Source of the DNA: Streptococcus sp.
GTDB taxonomy: Bacteria > Bacillota > Bacilli > Lactobacillales > Streptococcaceae
NCBI GenBank assembly: GCA_030527925.1
Contig: JAUMZW010000012.1
Span: forward strand, 1 to 50,335
Direction: 5' to 3'
DNA: 50,335 nt
Below the pieces are notes generated by a model. That model ran no database searches. It was not told the DNA's origin and saw only the letters and a list, made by a program, of their open reading frames with translations. The first letter of the stretch is position 1, and each line of letters begins with the position of its first letter. Made by a program: the position numbers and the translations under genes. Shown in pieces: positions 17,709 to 31,036 of this stretch.

Positions 17709-18779
17709 ATGAGACGTGAATTACTTTTAAAACATATAGATGAGCTAAAATCTCAGATGCCTTGGTATGTACAAGATTATTACCACTCTAAGCTTTCAGT
17801 TCCATACAGTTTTACAACGCTTTATGAGTATTTAAAAGAATATAAACGTTTTTTTGATTGGTTAATTGATTCAAATATTGTAGATGTTAAGCACTACTCA
17901 GACATAAGCCTTAACACTCTTGAAGAACTCAGCAAAAAAGATATGGAGTCATTTATACTTTTTTTAAGGGAAAGAACATTATTAAATTCTAAAACTAGAC
18001 GTACAGGCATTTCGCAAACAACGATAAATAGAACATTATCAGCATTATCAAGTCTCTTTAAATATCTTACTGAAGAAGTTGAAAATGTTAATGGAGAACC
18101 TTATTTTTATAGAAATGTAATGAAGAAAGTTTCAACAAAAAAGAAAAAAGAAACTTTAGCTTCTCGTGCTGAGAATATAAAACAAAAACTATTTCTTGGA
18201 GATGAAACCATGCTTTTTTTAAACTATATCGATAAAGAGTACCCTAATACTCTATCAAAAAGAGCCTTAGCTTCTTACCAAAAAAATAAAGAAAGAGATT
18301 TAGCAATAATAGCACTTCTTCTCGCTTCTGGCGTTCGTTTGTCCGAAGCGGTAAATTTAGATATAAAAGATGTAAATTTAAATCTAATGTTGATTGAAGT
18401 AACTCGAAAAGGTGGAAAACGAGATTCAGTAAATATTGCAGCTTTTGCAAAACCTTATTTAGACTTGTATAGTAAGATCAGAGAAAAACGTTATAAAGCA
18501 TCCAAATCTGATATAGCTTATTTTTTATCAGAATACCGTGGTAAACCAAATCGCTTAGAAGCATCTAGTATAGAAAAAATGGTTGCCAAATACTCTGAAC
18601 ATTTTAAGATTAGAGTAACTCCTCATAAATTAAGACATACTCTTGCAACAAGATTATATGATGCAACTAAATCTCAGGTATTAGTCAGTCATCAATTAGG
18701 ACATGCAAGTACTCAGGTTACTGACTTATATACCCACATTGTTAACGATGAACAAAGAAATGCTTTAAACAAATTATAA
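17709..18779 (+). CDS. xerS: Tyrosine recombinase XerS
   Basis: A 356-aa site-specific recombinase that alone replaces XerC/XerD in streptococci and resolves chromosome dimers at dif. The N-terminal core-binding domain ([18 protein letters not shown] region, about 25-110) precedes the catalytic domain: Arg in [12 protein letters not shown], Lys in [24 protein letters not shown] and the nucleophile Tyr in DLYTHIV. I start at [10 protein letters not shown] (17709), as in other XerS proteins; the ATG at 17697 is possible but has no better ribosome site. Its position 55 bases after dif is the standard arrangement. Confidence 0.96.
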   Translation: MRRELLLKHIDELKSQMPWYVQDYYHSKLSVPYSFTTLYEYLKEYKRFFDWLIDSNIVDVKHYSDISLNTLEELSKKDMESFILFLRERTLLNSKTRRTGISQTTINRTLSALSSLFKYLTEEVENVNGEPYFYRNVMKKVSTKKKKETLASRAENIKQKLFLGDETMLFLNYIDKEYPNTLSKRALASYQKNKERDLAIIALLLASGVRLSEAVNLDIKDVNLNLMLIEVTRKGGKRDSVNIAAFAKPYLDLYSKIREKRYKASKSDIAYFLSEYRGKPNRLEASSIEKMVAKYSEHFKIRVTPHKLRHTLATRLYDATKSQVLVSHQLGHASTQVTDLYTHIVNDEQRNALNKL

Positions 18780-18801
18780 TTTACATAATTTATAATATGT
18801 A

Positions 18802-18832
18802 AAAACTGTGTTGTTACAACACAGTTTTTTAT
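18802..18832 (+). terminator. Terminator of xerS
   Basis: AAAACTGTGTTG pairs with CAACACAGTTTT across a 3-nt loop. Ts follow. Confidence 0.88.
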
Positions 18833-18900
18833 TTTCAAAATATCTGTAGAATCTAAAACTAAGTGGTAAGTCTAGAGATTTTTATTTGAAGTAATAATTT

Positions 18901-18975
18901 GAACATCATAAAAGAGAAGACAAATTTTGTCTCCTCTCGTGCTTAGTCTTATATCATCCACTCCAATTTGCGATG
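18901..18975 (+). mobile_element. Second ISL3-family end remnant
   Basis: The plus strand reads KEKTNFVSSRA and a TAG stop (18944-18946), the same transposase C-terminus as at 535-571. The 37 bases 18910-18946 match the reverse complement of that segment with one mismatch. The outer 25 bases match the IS end more loosely. Nothing else of the element is left. It is inverted relative to the copy at 0.5 kb. Confidence 0.75.
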
Positions 18976-18980
18976 GACTT

Positions 18981-19583
18981 TTATAGATAAATTTTTAATA
19001 ATTCAGTTAATTTTTGATACCCTTTTTGACTAAGATGCAATCCATCTGTTGTATAAGATTCTGGTAATTCACCTTGTTCACAAAGTTTTGAAAAAACATC
19101 TAAAAAATGGATTCCAGGTATTACTGATAGCTCTTGATTTATACTATTTATCAAAAAATTATTTCTATTTTTTACCATTTTATGAAATTTCTCTGATAAA
19201 TTAACAGGGAGTAAGGAAATCACAAATATTTCTGTTTGAATACTTTCTGTTCGAATACGTGAAATAATTTCAATATAATGTTTAAGCGTTTCTTCTTGAC
19301 TAAAACCAATCTCAATATCATTTGTTCCAATTAGTAAAAATACTTTTTTAGGTTCTAAAGACCAAACTAATGTTTCTAAATGTTGAAGTAAAAATAATGT
19401 ATCAATCCCTGCTATACCACGATTAATTAAATTCAACTCTCGACCAAAGTGCTTCTTTAACATGTAAAAGTCTACCAATGAATCTCCTGAAAAAACAATG
19501 GCACCCTTTAATAATTTTTGATTTTCTTGACTATATTTTTTTAAGCGATGTTGCTGATATAGTTGTAATTCATTAAGACTCAT
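18981..19583 (-). CDS. SGNH/GDSL hydrolase (esterase) 1
   Basis: A 200-aa cytoplasmic-type SGNH hydrolase: Ser block VFSGDSLVDFY (about residue 30), Gly block GIAGIDT, Asn block LLIGTNDIEIGF (about 85) and the Asp/His pair in TTDGLHLSQKGYQKL (about 180). Such enzymes remove acyl or acetyl groups from carbohydrates or lipids (platelet-activating-factor acetylhydrolase-like). No signal peptide is seen. It overlaps the next paralogue by 11 bases. With a sialidase upstream in the same direction, an O-acetylated sialic acid or glycan substrate is an attractive inference. Confidence 0.85.
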   Translation of the reverse strand: MSLNELQLYQQHRLKKYSQENQKLLKGAIVFSGDSLVDFYMLKKHFGRELNLINRGIAGIDTLFLLQHLETLVWSLEPKKVFLLIGTNDIEIGFSQEETLKHYIEIISRIRTESIQTEIFVISLLPVNLSEKFHKMVKNRNNFLINSINQELSVIPGIHFLDVFSKLCEQGELPESYTTDGLHLSQKGYQKLTELLKIYL

Positions 19584-20241
19584 AATTCACCTGATTAATG
19601 ATTTCTTGAAATTTTTGAGATATTATACGATAAGCATCAATTGTCAAATGAACACCATCCGTAGTATATCTTTCAGGAAGTTCATTATTAGAATCTCTCA
19701 ATAATGAATGTAAGTCAAGCCAGTAAACATTATCTATCTCTGATAGAAGTTTGTTAAGAATCAATACTGACTTAGTTGAACGTCTATTTTTGTTTCTAAT
19801 AAATCTCGAACTTTCATTTATTGGTAAAATTGATTGTAAATAGATTTTACTCTGCGGTAGATTTTTTTTAACTTGCTTAATTATAGTTAAAATAGTTTCA
19901 AATACTAGTTGTGGTTCTCTTGTTTTCAAATCATTGACACCAATCATTAAGAAAATGATTTTAGGTTTCAATCCCAAAATTTGTTCTTCAAGATGGTCTA
20001 ATAATTGTAAACTAGTTATTCCTCTAATTCCACGATTATATATTTTTAAAGAGCTTTCAATTAATTCTTCTATAGGATTAAATTCTGTGATGGAGTCCCC
20101 AACAAATACAATTTCACCAGAGTTGGCAGTAGTATTTAATTGGCGGTACTTCTCCCATAAGGCTAATTGATTAATCTTCAAGAGTTGATTACGATAGTCA
20201 ATAACATGAGGTTCGTTAAATAGTTTATCAAATTTCATCAT
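19573..20241 (-). CDS. SGNH/GDSL hydrolase (esterase) 2
   Basis: A 222-aa paralogue of the downstream gene with the same blocks: FVGDSITEFNPI (about residue 48), GIRGITS, LMIGVNDLKT (about 100) and TTDGVHLTIDAYRII (about 200). There is no signal peptide or TM segment. The pair looks like a tandem duplication that has diverged, since block spacing is kept while the rest differs. It lies 22 bases after the deformylase-like gene and is probably part of the sialidase transcript. Confidence 0.85.
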   Translation of the reverse strand: MMKFDKLFNEPHVIDYRNQLLKINQLALWEKYRQLNTTANSGEIVFVGDSITEFNPIEELIESSLKIYNRGIRGITSLQLLDHLEEQILGLKPKIIFLMIGVNDLKTREPQLVFETILTIIKQVKKNLPQSKIYLQSILPINESSRFIRNKNRRSTKSVLILNKLLSEIDNVYWLDLHSLLRDSNNELPERYTTDGVHLTIDAYRIISQKFQEIINQVNYES

Positions 20242-20263
20242 TTATTCTCACTAATCATTAATA

Positions 20264-20674
20264 TCAAATTAGAATTCCATCCAAATGATCAAGTTCGTGT
20301 TGACAAATTTGTGCTGGAAAATCATTTAAAGTTAAGACTTGCTTTTTCCATTGCATATCATAAAAAGAGACTGTAATCGATTTAAAACGTTTTGTTTTTC
20401 TTGTACCACTTAATGAAAGACAACCTTCTTCTGTATTAAATTCATCTTTTTGAGAAAGCAGGATAGGGTTAATCATTAGCAAGGGAAATTTTCCCATTTG
20501 AATTACTATAATACGTTTTGAATAACCAATCATATTTGCTGCTAATCCTACACAGCTAGCGTGATAATACGATAAGGTATCTAACAAATCTTGGCCAATC
20601 CTAATATCACTTTTTGTTGCTAGTACTGACTTTTGTTGCAAAAATAAAGGATCTTTAACAATTTCTTTTATCAT
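20264..20674 (-). CDS. Peptide deformylase-like protein
   Basis: A 136-aa metalloenzyme of the PDF family, which removes formyl groups from N-terminal Met. The three motifs are present: GLAANMIG (motif 1, with N-M in place of the usual P-Q), EEGCLSLSG (motif 2, metal-binding Cys) and QHELDHLDGI (motif 3, HExxH). The length is typical of the short second paralogues (YkrB/Def2-like) of Gram-positives, so the essential def is probably elsewhere. Its ribosome site GGAGAAG lies inside the last codons of the sialidase gene, so it is likely translated from that message. Confidence 0.85.
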   Translation of the reverse strand: MIKEIVKDPLFLQQKSVLATKSDIRIGQDLLDTLSYYHASCVGLAANMIGYSKRIIVIQMGKFPLLMINPILLSQKDEFNTEEGCLSLSGTRKTKRFKSITVSFYDMQWKKQVLTLNDFPAQICQHELDHLDGILI

Positions 20675-20675
20675 A

Positions 20676-23336
<2,661 letters not shown>

Positions 23337-23486
23337 CTATAATTACTATCATATTTTTTATTATCATTTTATATTATAAAAGTTGTACTGAAATAGTTTA
23401 TCAAAAAAGTAAAAAAAGGTAAATAATATCAGCCTAAGCTTAGAATAAAATGATAGAGTCATTTATACACACAAAAAAAATTATAA

Positions 23487-23523
23487 AAGGATTTAGTTCT
23501 TTATTAAAAAGAACTAAATCCTT
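23487..23523 (-). terminator. Terminator of the rml operon
   Basis: Perfect 15-bp arms (23487-23501, 23509-23523) with a 7-nt loop sit just past the rmlB stop. A T run follows on minus. Confidence 0.92.
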
Positions 23524-23530
23524 AACTAAA

Positions 23531-24589
<1,059 letters not shown>

Positions 24590-24619
24590 TTAATTTTAAC
24601 ATTGTAAAACACGTTTTAA

Positions 24620-25216
24620 TTATGATAAATCCTCTTTTTTCAAAGGTTTAACATCTTTAAAGAGAGGGTGATTTTTATCAGCTTCAGAAACCTCTGCAGT
24701 TTCAAGGTTTTCCCAAGTAATACCTAAACTTGGATCTGCATAATTTACAAATGCATATTTGGGTTTTAATTCTAATGCCCAGTAGTCGTTAACTAAATAA
24801 GTGTATGACACAAAATCAGATAAAACTTGAAAACCATTTGCTACGCCTCTAGGAACAAAAATTCCTTTACTTGCATCAATAACTGTTTGATAAACATTTC
24901 CAAAGGTTTCACCTTCTCTAAGATCCACCCATGAACCTAATACACGACCACCATCAGCAACTGAAATATACTTATCCCAGGGTTCCGCATGTAAGCCCCT
25001 CAATACATTTTTGCGAGAGAAGCTAATATTATTTTGTAATTTTCCTTCATTAAAAAATGATTCTGGAAATCCCAACGGAATCATTTTCTCTTTTTGAAAA
25101 TTTTCTTTAAACCATCCACGGTTATCTCCATTGACAGGAATATCAAACTCTAATAAACCAGGGATAGCATCAATCTTTTTTACTGCTAATGTCTTGCCAA
25201 AAAAATTTTCAGTCAT
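24620..25216 (-). CDS. rmlC: dTDP-4-dehydrorhamnose 3,5-epimerase
   Basis: A 198-aa cupin enzyme that epimerises the keto sugar at C3 and C5. Motifs: NRGWFKENFQ near residue 35, the base His in NVLRGLHAEPWDKYI, and VPRGVANGFQVLSD. It overlaps the rmlA stop by one base (TAATG), so translation is coupled. Confidence 0.94.
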   Translation of the reverse strand: MTENFFGKTLAVKKIDAIPGLLEFDIPVNGDNRGWFKENFQKEKMIPLGFPESFFNEGKLQNNISFSRKNVLRGLHAEPWDKYISVADGGRVLGSWVDLREGETFGNVYQTVIDASKGIFVPRGVANGFQVLSDFVSYTYLVNDYWALELKPKYAFVNYADPSLGITWENLETAEVSEADKNHPLFKDVKPLKKEDLS

Positions 25217-26085
25217 TATGCCTCTCCAATCAAACGTAATAAATATTGACCATATTCATTTTTCTTAAGTTCTTGGGCTAATTGGGAAACTTGTTCTTTA
25301 GAAATATACCCCATACGATATGCAATTTCCTCTAGATTAGCAACTTGCACATTTTGTAAACGTTGGACAGTTTCAATGTATTGAGAGGCTTCTAATAAAC
25401 TCTCATGTGTACCCGTATCAAGCCAAGCAAAACCTCTCCCCATTAATTCCACTGATAAATCACCACGCTCTAAATAAGCTTTATTAACATCGGTAATTTC
25501 TAATTCTCCACGTGGACTTGGTTTGATATTTTTTGCGATATTAACAACATCATTATCATAGAAATATAAACCAGTAACAGCAAAATTAGACTTTGGTTCT
25601 GCTGGTTTTTCTTCAATCGAAATGGCATTCATATTGTCATCAAATTCTACAACACCAAAGCGTTCAGGATCTTTAACTTGATAGCCAAAAACAGTAGCAC
25701 CCTTTTCTTTAGACTCAGCTCTTTGCAACATTTTTGTTAAGCCATTACCGTGGTAAATATTGTCTCCTAAAATCAGAGCAACACTATCTTCTCCAATAAA
25801 CTCCTCACCAATAATAAAGGCTTGTGCCAAACCATCTGGTGATGGTTGAACAGCATAAGATAATGAAATTCCTAAATCTTTACCATCACCTAATAATTCT
25901 TCAAATCTTGGAAGATCTGTAGGTGTTGAAATAATTAAAATTTCTTTAATTCCAGCTAACATTAGAGTTGATAGTGGATAATAAATCATTGGTTTATCAT
26001 AAACTGGCATCAATTGCTTTGATGCTGCTCTTGTTAATGGGTATAGACGGGTTCCTGATCCTCCCGCAAGAATAATACCTTTCAT
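25216..26085 (-). CDS. rmlA: Glucose-1-phosphate thymidylyltransferase
   Basis: A 289-aa nucleotidyltransferase that makes dTDP-glucose, the committed step of the pathway. The signature [18 protein letters not shown] is at the N-terminus, with [13 protein letters not shown] (metal-binding Asp, about 110), [16 protein letters not shown] and [13 protein letters not shown]. It is the first gene of the rml operon; AAGGAG lies upstream of the ATG. Confidence 0.95.
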   Translation of the reverse strand: MKGIILAGGSGTRLYPLTRAASKQLMPVYDKPMIYYPLSTLMLAGIKEILIISTPTDLPRFEELLGDGKDLGISLSYAVQPSPDGLAQAFIIGEEFIGEDSVALILGDNIYHGNGLTKMLQRAESKEKGATVFGYQVKDPERFGVVEFDDNMNAISIEEKPAEPKSNFAVTGLYFYDNDVVNIAKNIKPSPRGELEITDVNKAYLERGDLSVELMGRGFAWLDTGTHESLLEASQYIETVQRLQNVQVANLEEIAYRMGYISKEQVSQLAQELKKNEYGQYLLRLIGEA

Positions 26086-26140
26086 AGTTAAGACTCCTTA
26101 ATTCTAATCGTCATCATTGTATCATTTTTTTAAAGATATG

Positions 26141-27241
26141 TCATTTCTTCATTTTTGTAACATATTTATCAGCTGAATAATCATTAAAATTGAGTTTGGT
26201 AGTTCCTTGTAAAATATGCATAGCAATTTCTTTTCCAATCAAAGGTCCTATTGTTAATCCTGTTGAACCTAGTCCGCTTGCAACATAAATATTGGACTCC
26301 TCTGGTAATAAACCAAAAAAAGGGGAATAATCTGAGGTGTAGGCTCTTATACCTACTCTTTCTTGCTTTGATTCATATTGTGAAAGATTTGGATAATAAG
26401 ATAGGGCTTCCTTTTCCATTTTAGTCAATATTTCTTTATCTATGCTTAAATCAAATCCCTTTTCATTTTCATGTGAAGCTCCAACACTTATTTTCCCATT
26501 AGGAAAAGGGATGATATCAATTTCTCCCTCAGGCATTAATACAGGATAATCTCTGGTATTAAGATGTTCAAAATAATAGTCTCTTAATTGACCTTTTTGG
26601 GGTCTACAGTCAACACTATATCCTAAAGGTTCTAAAAGTTCCTTAAGCCAGGCTCCACTAGCTAATATCACGGTATCAAATAACTCATTTTCAATTTGCC
26701 ACCTAGTTTTTACTCTTTTGAGAGAAACTTTTTTTTTAATAAATTTTATCTTACTATTTTTGAGTAAGGTATTAGTCAGTTTTGAACCTTCAACCCTAGC
26801 AGCTCCACTTGAATACAAGGTATTTTTAAAGTGAAAAAGATTAGGGAAATCATTTTGAGATTCATCATATGAAAGAAACTTTAATTCTCCAATCAAAGGA
26901 GATTCACACTTTCTATCTAGTGCAATATCATATAGTTCCTCTAACTTATCTTCTTGTTTTCTAAAAATAAAAACACCTGACTGTTGGTAAAAATCATTAG
27001 GAATGCCTTCATTTTCTAAATCACTTAATAGTTCTTGATAAAAATCAGCTCCTAATCTTGCTAATCTATACCAAGCTTTATTTCTTCTTTTTGAAAACCA
27101 TGGACATATAATTCCTGCGGCAGCTTTTGTAGCCTGTCCTACACCATAATCAAATACGGTCACATCATTTGACTTATCTTTAGAAAGATAATACGCTGCT
27201 GTTGAACCTACTGCACCAGCACCAATAATTCCTATCTTCAT
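26141..27241 (-). CDS. FAD-dependent oxidoreductase (DadA/glycine oxidase-like)
   Basis: A 366-aa flavoprotein of the D-amino-acid oxidase/DadA fold. The FAD-binding GIIGAGAVGSTAAYYL motif is at the N-terminus, GIICPWFSKRRNKAWYRL follows (about 40-60), and the C-terminus has YVASGLGSTGLTIGP. Members oxidise D-amino acids, glycine or related amines. The substrate cannot be read from the sequence. It begins nine bases after the Nif3-like gene and is likely in an operon with it and trmK. Confidence 0.82.
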   Translation of the reverse strand: MKIGIIGAGAVGSTAAYYLSKDKSNDVTVFDYGVGQATKAAAGIICPWFSKRRNKAWYRLARLGADFYQELLSDLENEGIPNDFYQQSGVFIFRKQEDKLEELYDIALDRKCESPLIGELKFLSYDESQNDFPNLFHFKNTLYSSGAARVEGSKLTNTLLKNSKIKFIKKKVSLKRVKTRWQIENELFDTVILASGAWLKELLEPLGYSVDCRPQKGQLRDYYFEHLNTRDYPVLMPEGEIDIIPFPNGKISVGASHENEKGFDLSIDKEILTKMEKEALSYYPNLSQYESKQERVGIRAYTSDYSPFFGLLPEESNIYVASGLGSTGLTIGPLIGKEIAMHILQGTTKLNFNDYSADKYVTKMKK

Positions 27242-27250
27242 CTCATCAAC

Positions 27251-28039
27251 CTATCTATTTTCAAATGGATTGGTTGATTCTTTACTTTTAAGAATATCAA
27301 TATCCCAACCTAATTCTTGTTTCCAAATTTCAAACTTTTCGCTTAACTTTTCAACAAAAAGAACTTCTATATAGTGACCTGGATCAATTGCTAACAAGCC
27401 ATTGGTTAACATTTCCTGTGCAGTGTGATAATAGATGTCTCCAGTAATGTAGACTTGTGCCCCTTTTTTTATAGCATCGTGATAAAAACTATCACCACTA
27501 CCACCGCAAATAGCAACACGATTTATTATGGGATTTAATTCATTATAACGAATTAATCTTATGCTATTTAAACCAAATTTTTCTTTAACGTTATCAGCAA
27601 AAACTTCAAAAGTTTGTTTTTTAACTTCACCAATTCGACCAATACCGTAACCCTCTTGTGTTTCTTTAAGAACTTCAGTATCTTCAATACCTAAAAGCGT
27701 ACAAAACCAATCGTTCAATCCATCATTAACAACATCAATATTAGTATGAGTGACATAAACTGCAATATCATATTTAATTAATTTTTGATAAATCAGTGTT
27801 TGTGGTGTATTAACAAAACTTTTAAGAGGTTTAAACAGTGGTGCGTGTTTTACAATAATCAAATCAACTTCATTGGTAATAGCTTCATCTACTGTCTGCT
27901 CTCTTATATCAAGACTAATCATAACTTTCTTGACTTCTTGTTCTAATGAACCAAATTGTAAACCGTAAATATCACCTTCTAAGGATAAATATGTTGGACA
28001 GTAATCTTCGTATGCTACTAGTATATCTTTAACTTTCAT
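27251..28039 (-). CDS. Nif3-like dinuclear metal centre protein (YqfO family)
   Basis: A 262-aa protein of the Nif3/NGG1p-interacting family. It has [15 protein letters not shown] (metal-binding His), [32 protein letters not shown] and [18 protein letters not shown]. The usual first metal motif H(H)PP is here HAPLF. The function of the family is disputed. The start is the ATG at 28039 ([10 protein letters not shown]), which overlaps the trmK stop by 11 bases; the longer frame lies inside trmK. Confidence 0.88.
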   Translation of the reverse strand: MKVKDILVAYEDYCPTYLSLEGDIYGLQFGSLEQEVKKVMISLDIREQTVDEAITNEVDLIIVKHAPLFKPLKSFVNTPQTLIYQKLIKYDIAVYVTHTNIDVVNDGLNDWFCTLLGIEDTEVLKETQEGYGIGRIGEVKKQTFEVFADNVKEKFGLNSIRLIRYNELNPIINRVAICGGSGDSFYHDAIKKGAQVYITGDIYYHTAQEMLTNGLLAIDPGHYIEVLFVEKLSEKFEIWKQELGWDIDILKSKESTNPFENR

Positions 28040-28712
28040 TGACAACCTCCTTGATGACATTATATCTCTCTTCCAATTTTTGACGTTCTAACGGATGATT
28101 TTCTGGAATTTGACTTAAGGCATAACCTATTTTTGCTTGCTCTCTTTCCCACTTTTTCTTAAAAATAGAATCTCTATTTTCTAGCAAGTGGGGACCAAAA
28201 ATAAATTGACAATTTGATAGAGTCATCTTCCCTTTTTCGGCAACTATTATTTCATAAATTTTATCGTTTTCTTCCAAAATAGCTTCTGAGATAATTTGAA
28301 AATTATTATTTTCTAGCCACTTTCTCACTTCATTCTCACGATTATTAGGTTGTAAAACAAGCCTTGTTACATTTTGCAATTTAGTTTTGCCTTGTTCTAA
28401 GATATCGGATATTAAGCGACCGCCCATACCACAAATGCTAATTGTTTTAATAGCATCTGATCCTTGCATTGCTTCTAAGCCACTCGCTAATCTAACCGTA
28501 ATAACATCAGTTAATCCAGCTGATTTAACATTATCGACAGCCGACTTATAGGGGCCAAATACAACCTCTCCAGCAATAGCATATTCAATTTGTTTGTTTT
28601 CAATTAGGGCGATTGGAAGGTAAGCATGATCACTTCCAATATCAAGTAATCTTGTTTTTTCTGGAATAAAATTAGCAACTCGATTAAGTCGCTCTGATAA
28701 AACTATTTTCAT
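28029..28712 (-). CDS. trmK: tRNA (adenine-22-N1)-methyltransferase TrmK
   Basis: A 227-aa SAM-dependent enzyme that makes m1A22 in Gram-positive tRNAs. The SAM loop is [17 protein letters not shown] (about residue 25), and the catalytic-fold motif [14 protein letters not shown] (about 92) and [14 protein letters not shown] follow. A coiled C-terminal part ([17 protein letters not shown]) is usual. GAGGAG precedes the ATG. First gene of trmK/nif3-like/oxidase. Confidence 0.92.
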   Translation of the reverse strand: MKIVLSERLNRVANFIPEKTRLLDIGSDHAYLPIALIENKQIEYAIAGEVVFGPYKSAVDNVKSAGLTDVITVRLASGLEAMQGSDAIKTISICGMGGRLISDILEQGKTKLQNVTRLVLQPNNRENEVRKWLENNNFQIISEAILEENDKIYEIIVAEKGKMTLSNCQFIFGPHLLENRDSIFKKKWEREQAKIGYALSQIPENHPLERQKLEERYNVIKEVVNES

Positions 28713-28812
28713 TTTCTCCTCAACAATACTGGTATTTTTACTTAGTATATCATCAAATACATTAAAAATAAAGTTTAGCCCTGCATTAAAACATACTATA
28801 CTTTTAATTTTT

Positions 28813-28821
28813 TGATATAAT
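28813..28821 (+). promoter_or_regulatory. Extended -10 placed for leaderless transcription of the GAF reductase-dnaX pair
   Basis: TGA-TATAAT ends 6 nt before the ATG at 28828 (spacer AATCTT). No ribosome-binding site is present. Confidence 0.55.
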
Positions 28822-28827
28822 AATCTT

Positions 28828-29325
28828 ATGCAAAATTCATTAAAAAAAGAAAATTATCAACTTCTTATCGCACAAGCTAAATTGTTGTTTAAAAAAGAAA
28901 AAAATTGGTTAGCAAATCTTTCAAATGCATCAGCAATGTTAAATATGACCTTACCGAATTCTGTCTTTACTGGTTTTTACGTTTTCAACAATCAAGAGCT
29001 TATCCTTGGACCATTCCAAGGTGGAGTATCCTGTGTCCATATTCCTTTAGGAAAAGGAGTTTGTGGTGAATCTGCTCAAAATAAAGCAACTGTTATTGTA
29101 GACAATGTAAAATCTTATCCTAACTATATTTCTTGTGATTCAAAGGCTATGAGTGAAATTGTCGTTCCATTACTACTTGAAAATCGCTTACTAGGCGTCC
29201 TTGACCTTGATTCATCATTGATTTCTGACTATGATGATATAGATAAAACATATTTGGAAGAGTTTGTAGATATTTTGGTCAAAAATACAGAATGGCCAAA
29301 TCACTTTTTTGGAGAACAGGACTGA
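28828..29325 (+). CDS. GAF-domain free methionine-R-sulfoxide reductase (fRMsr)
   Basis: A 165-aa single GAF domain. The three Cys that do catalysis in fRMsr proteins are kept: VSCVHIPLGKGVCGESA gives two, and YISCDSKAMSEIVVPL the third. It reduces free Met-R-sulfoxide, so it helps recovery from oxidants. The last bases overlap dnaX (TGATG), a coupling usual in streptococci. The start is the ATG at 28828; no ribosome site precedes it. Confidence 0.9.
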   Translation: MQNSLKKENYQLLIAQAKLLFKKEKNWLANLSNASAMLNMTLPNSVFTGFYVFNNQELILGPFQGGVSCVHIPLGKGVCGESAQNKATVIVDNVKSYPNYISCDSKAMSEIVVPLLLENRLLGVLDLDSSLISDYDDIDKTYLEEFVDILVKNTEWPNHFFGEQD

Positions 29326-30977
29326 TGTATCAAGCGCTTTATCGAAAATACCGTAGTCAAAATTTTAATCAATTGGTTGGGCAAGAGGTTATTGCTAAAA
29401 CATTAATGCAAGCTGTTGCTAATCACAAAGTTAGTCATGCATACTTATTTTCAGGTCCTAGAGGAACAGGGAAAACAAGCGTTGCTAAAATCTTTGCTAA
29501 AGCCATGAATTGCCCAAATCAAAAAGATGGAGAACCCTGCAATAATTGCTCAATCTGTCATGATATCACCAATGGAAGTTTAGATGATGTTATCGAAATT
29601 GATGCTGCATCAAATAATGGTGTTGATGAAATACGTGATATCAGAGACAAATCAACCTATGCTCCAAGTCAAGCAACTTACAAAGTTTATATTATTGATG
29701 AAGTACATATGTTATCTACAGGAGCATTCAACGCACTATTAAAAACTTTAGAAGAACCCACTGAAAATGTTGTTTTTATCCTAGCGACAACAGAAATACA
29801 TAAAATTCCTGCAACTATACTCTCTCGTGTTCAGCGATTTGAATTTAAATCTATTAAACAAGAACAAATCAAAACACACCTTATCACTATCCTTGAAAAA
29901 GAACGAGTTTCTTTTGATGAAGAAGCAATACAACTAATTGCAAGATGTGCAGAAGGTGGTATGCGAGATGCACTCTCAATTTTAGACCAAGCCCTAAGTT
30001 TAGTCGATAATGACATACTTTCATTAGAAATTGCTGAAGAAATAACAGGTAGTATTTCTCAAAATGAACTGGATAACTATCTAAAAAATGTCATTAGTAA
30101 AGATGCTCATTCAGCTATACAAAATCTAGAAGCCATCTTCAATAGTGGTAAAAGCATGTCAAGATTTGCAAGTGATTTATTATTATACTTAAGGGATATT
30201 CTAATTCTGCAAAATGGAGGCAACAACGAGAGACAAAGTCCTATATTTTTAGAAAATGCAACTTATTCTCAAGAATTAATCTTTAAAATGATTGATTTAA
30301 TTACTCAAAATTTGCCTGAATTGAAAAATGGACTTCAACCTAAACTCTATGCTGAAATGTTAACCATTCAATTGACTCAACTTAATGAACAGCATTTCTC
30401 AGATATTCCTGAAAACTTCATCCAAAGTTTTAAAAGGTTGGAACAAGAAGTTGAACAACTAAAAAAACAATTGACAAATAATGATAATCATTCACAATCA
30501 CTGAAACAAATACCAAAAAAGCAATATAGTTATAAGGTAGATAAACCAAAAATTCTCAAAATTATGAATGAAACTGTTCAAAATAGTCAACAATCCAAGC
30601 AATATCTTGATGCTTTAAAAAATGCTTGGAACGAAATTCTAGACAGCTTATCTGCTCAAGATAGAGCTTTACTGAACGGATCTGAACCTGTTTTGGCTAA
30701 TCAAGAAAATGCAATTTTAGCCTTTACCGCTTCTTTTAATGCCGAACAAGCAATGAACCGTACAGATTTAAACCATATTTTTAGTAATATTATGAGTCAG
30801 GTAGCAAATTTCTCACCTAATATTTTAGCCATTTCAAAATCAGACTTCCAAGAATTAAAATTAGAATTCAGTCAAAATTTGAAAAAAAATAAGAATATGA
30901 ATGAAGAATCAAGAGATTCAGCTATTCCCGAAAATTTCTCTTTTTTGTCTGAGAAATTAAAAATCAGTGACGATTAA
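29325..30977 (+). CDS. dnaX: DNA polymerase III subunits gamma/tau
   Basis: A 550-aa clamp-loader ATPase. Walker A is SGPRGTGKTSVAKI (about 45), the zinc knuckle has four Cys (CPNQ ... CNNCSIC, about 65-82), and Walker B/SRC motifs are VYIIDEVHMLS and ATILSRVQRF. The C-terminal part is the tau-specific linker. I start at MYQALYRKYRSQNF (29325), overlapping the upstream stop by one base. An A7 run at 30461-30467 is in phase for -1 slippage (see findings). Confidence 0.95.
   Translation: MYQALYRKYRSQNFNQLVGQEVIAKTLMQAVANHKVSHAYLFSGPRGTGKTSVAKIFAKAMNCPNQKDGEPCNNCSICHDITNGSLDDVIEIDAASNNGVDEIRDIRDKSTYAPSQATYKVYIIDEVHMLSTGAFNALLKTLEEPTENVVFILATTEIHKIPATILSRVQRFEFKSIKQEQIKTHLITILEKERVSFDEEAIQLIARCAEGGMRDALSILDQALSLVDNDILSLEIAEEITGSISQNELDNYLKNVISKDAHSAIQNLEAIFNSGKSMSRFASDLLLYLRDILILQNGGNNERQSPIFLENATYSQELIFKMIDLITQNLPELKNGLQPKLYAEMLTIQLTQLNEQHFSDIPENFIQSFKRLEQEVEQLKKQLTNNDNHSQSLKQIPKKQYSYKVDKPKILKIMNETVQNSQQSKQYLDALKNAWNEILDSLSAQDRALLNGSEPVLANQENAILAFTASFNAEQAMNRTDLNHIFSNIMSQVANFSPNILAISKSDFQELKLEFSQNLKKNKNMNEESRDSAIPENFSFLSEKLKISDD
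30461..30481 (+). promoter_or_regulatory. Possible -1 frameshift site in dnaX
   Basis: The zero frame reads CTA AAA AAA CAA, so A-AAA-AAA is a valid -1 slippery heptamer. The -1 frame then reads T-I-D-K and stops at 30479-30481, giving a gamma-like product of 385 aa. A purine-rich AAGGTTGG lies about 20 bases upstream. Confidence 0.35.
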
Positions 30978-31013
30978 AAAAGCTTAGTATATGAAGTACT
31001 AAGCTTTTTTAAT
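30973..31013. terminator. Bidirectional terminator between dnaX and topA
   Basis: Perfect 17-bp arms (30973-30989, 30997-31013) with a 7-nt loop; the left arm includes the dnaX stop codon. The genes converge here. Confidence 0.92.
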
Positions 31014-31036
31014 GAACCTAAAATAAATAATATAAT

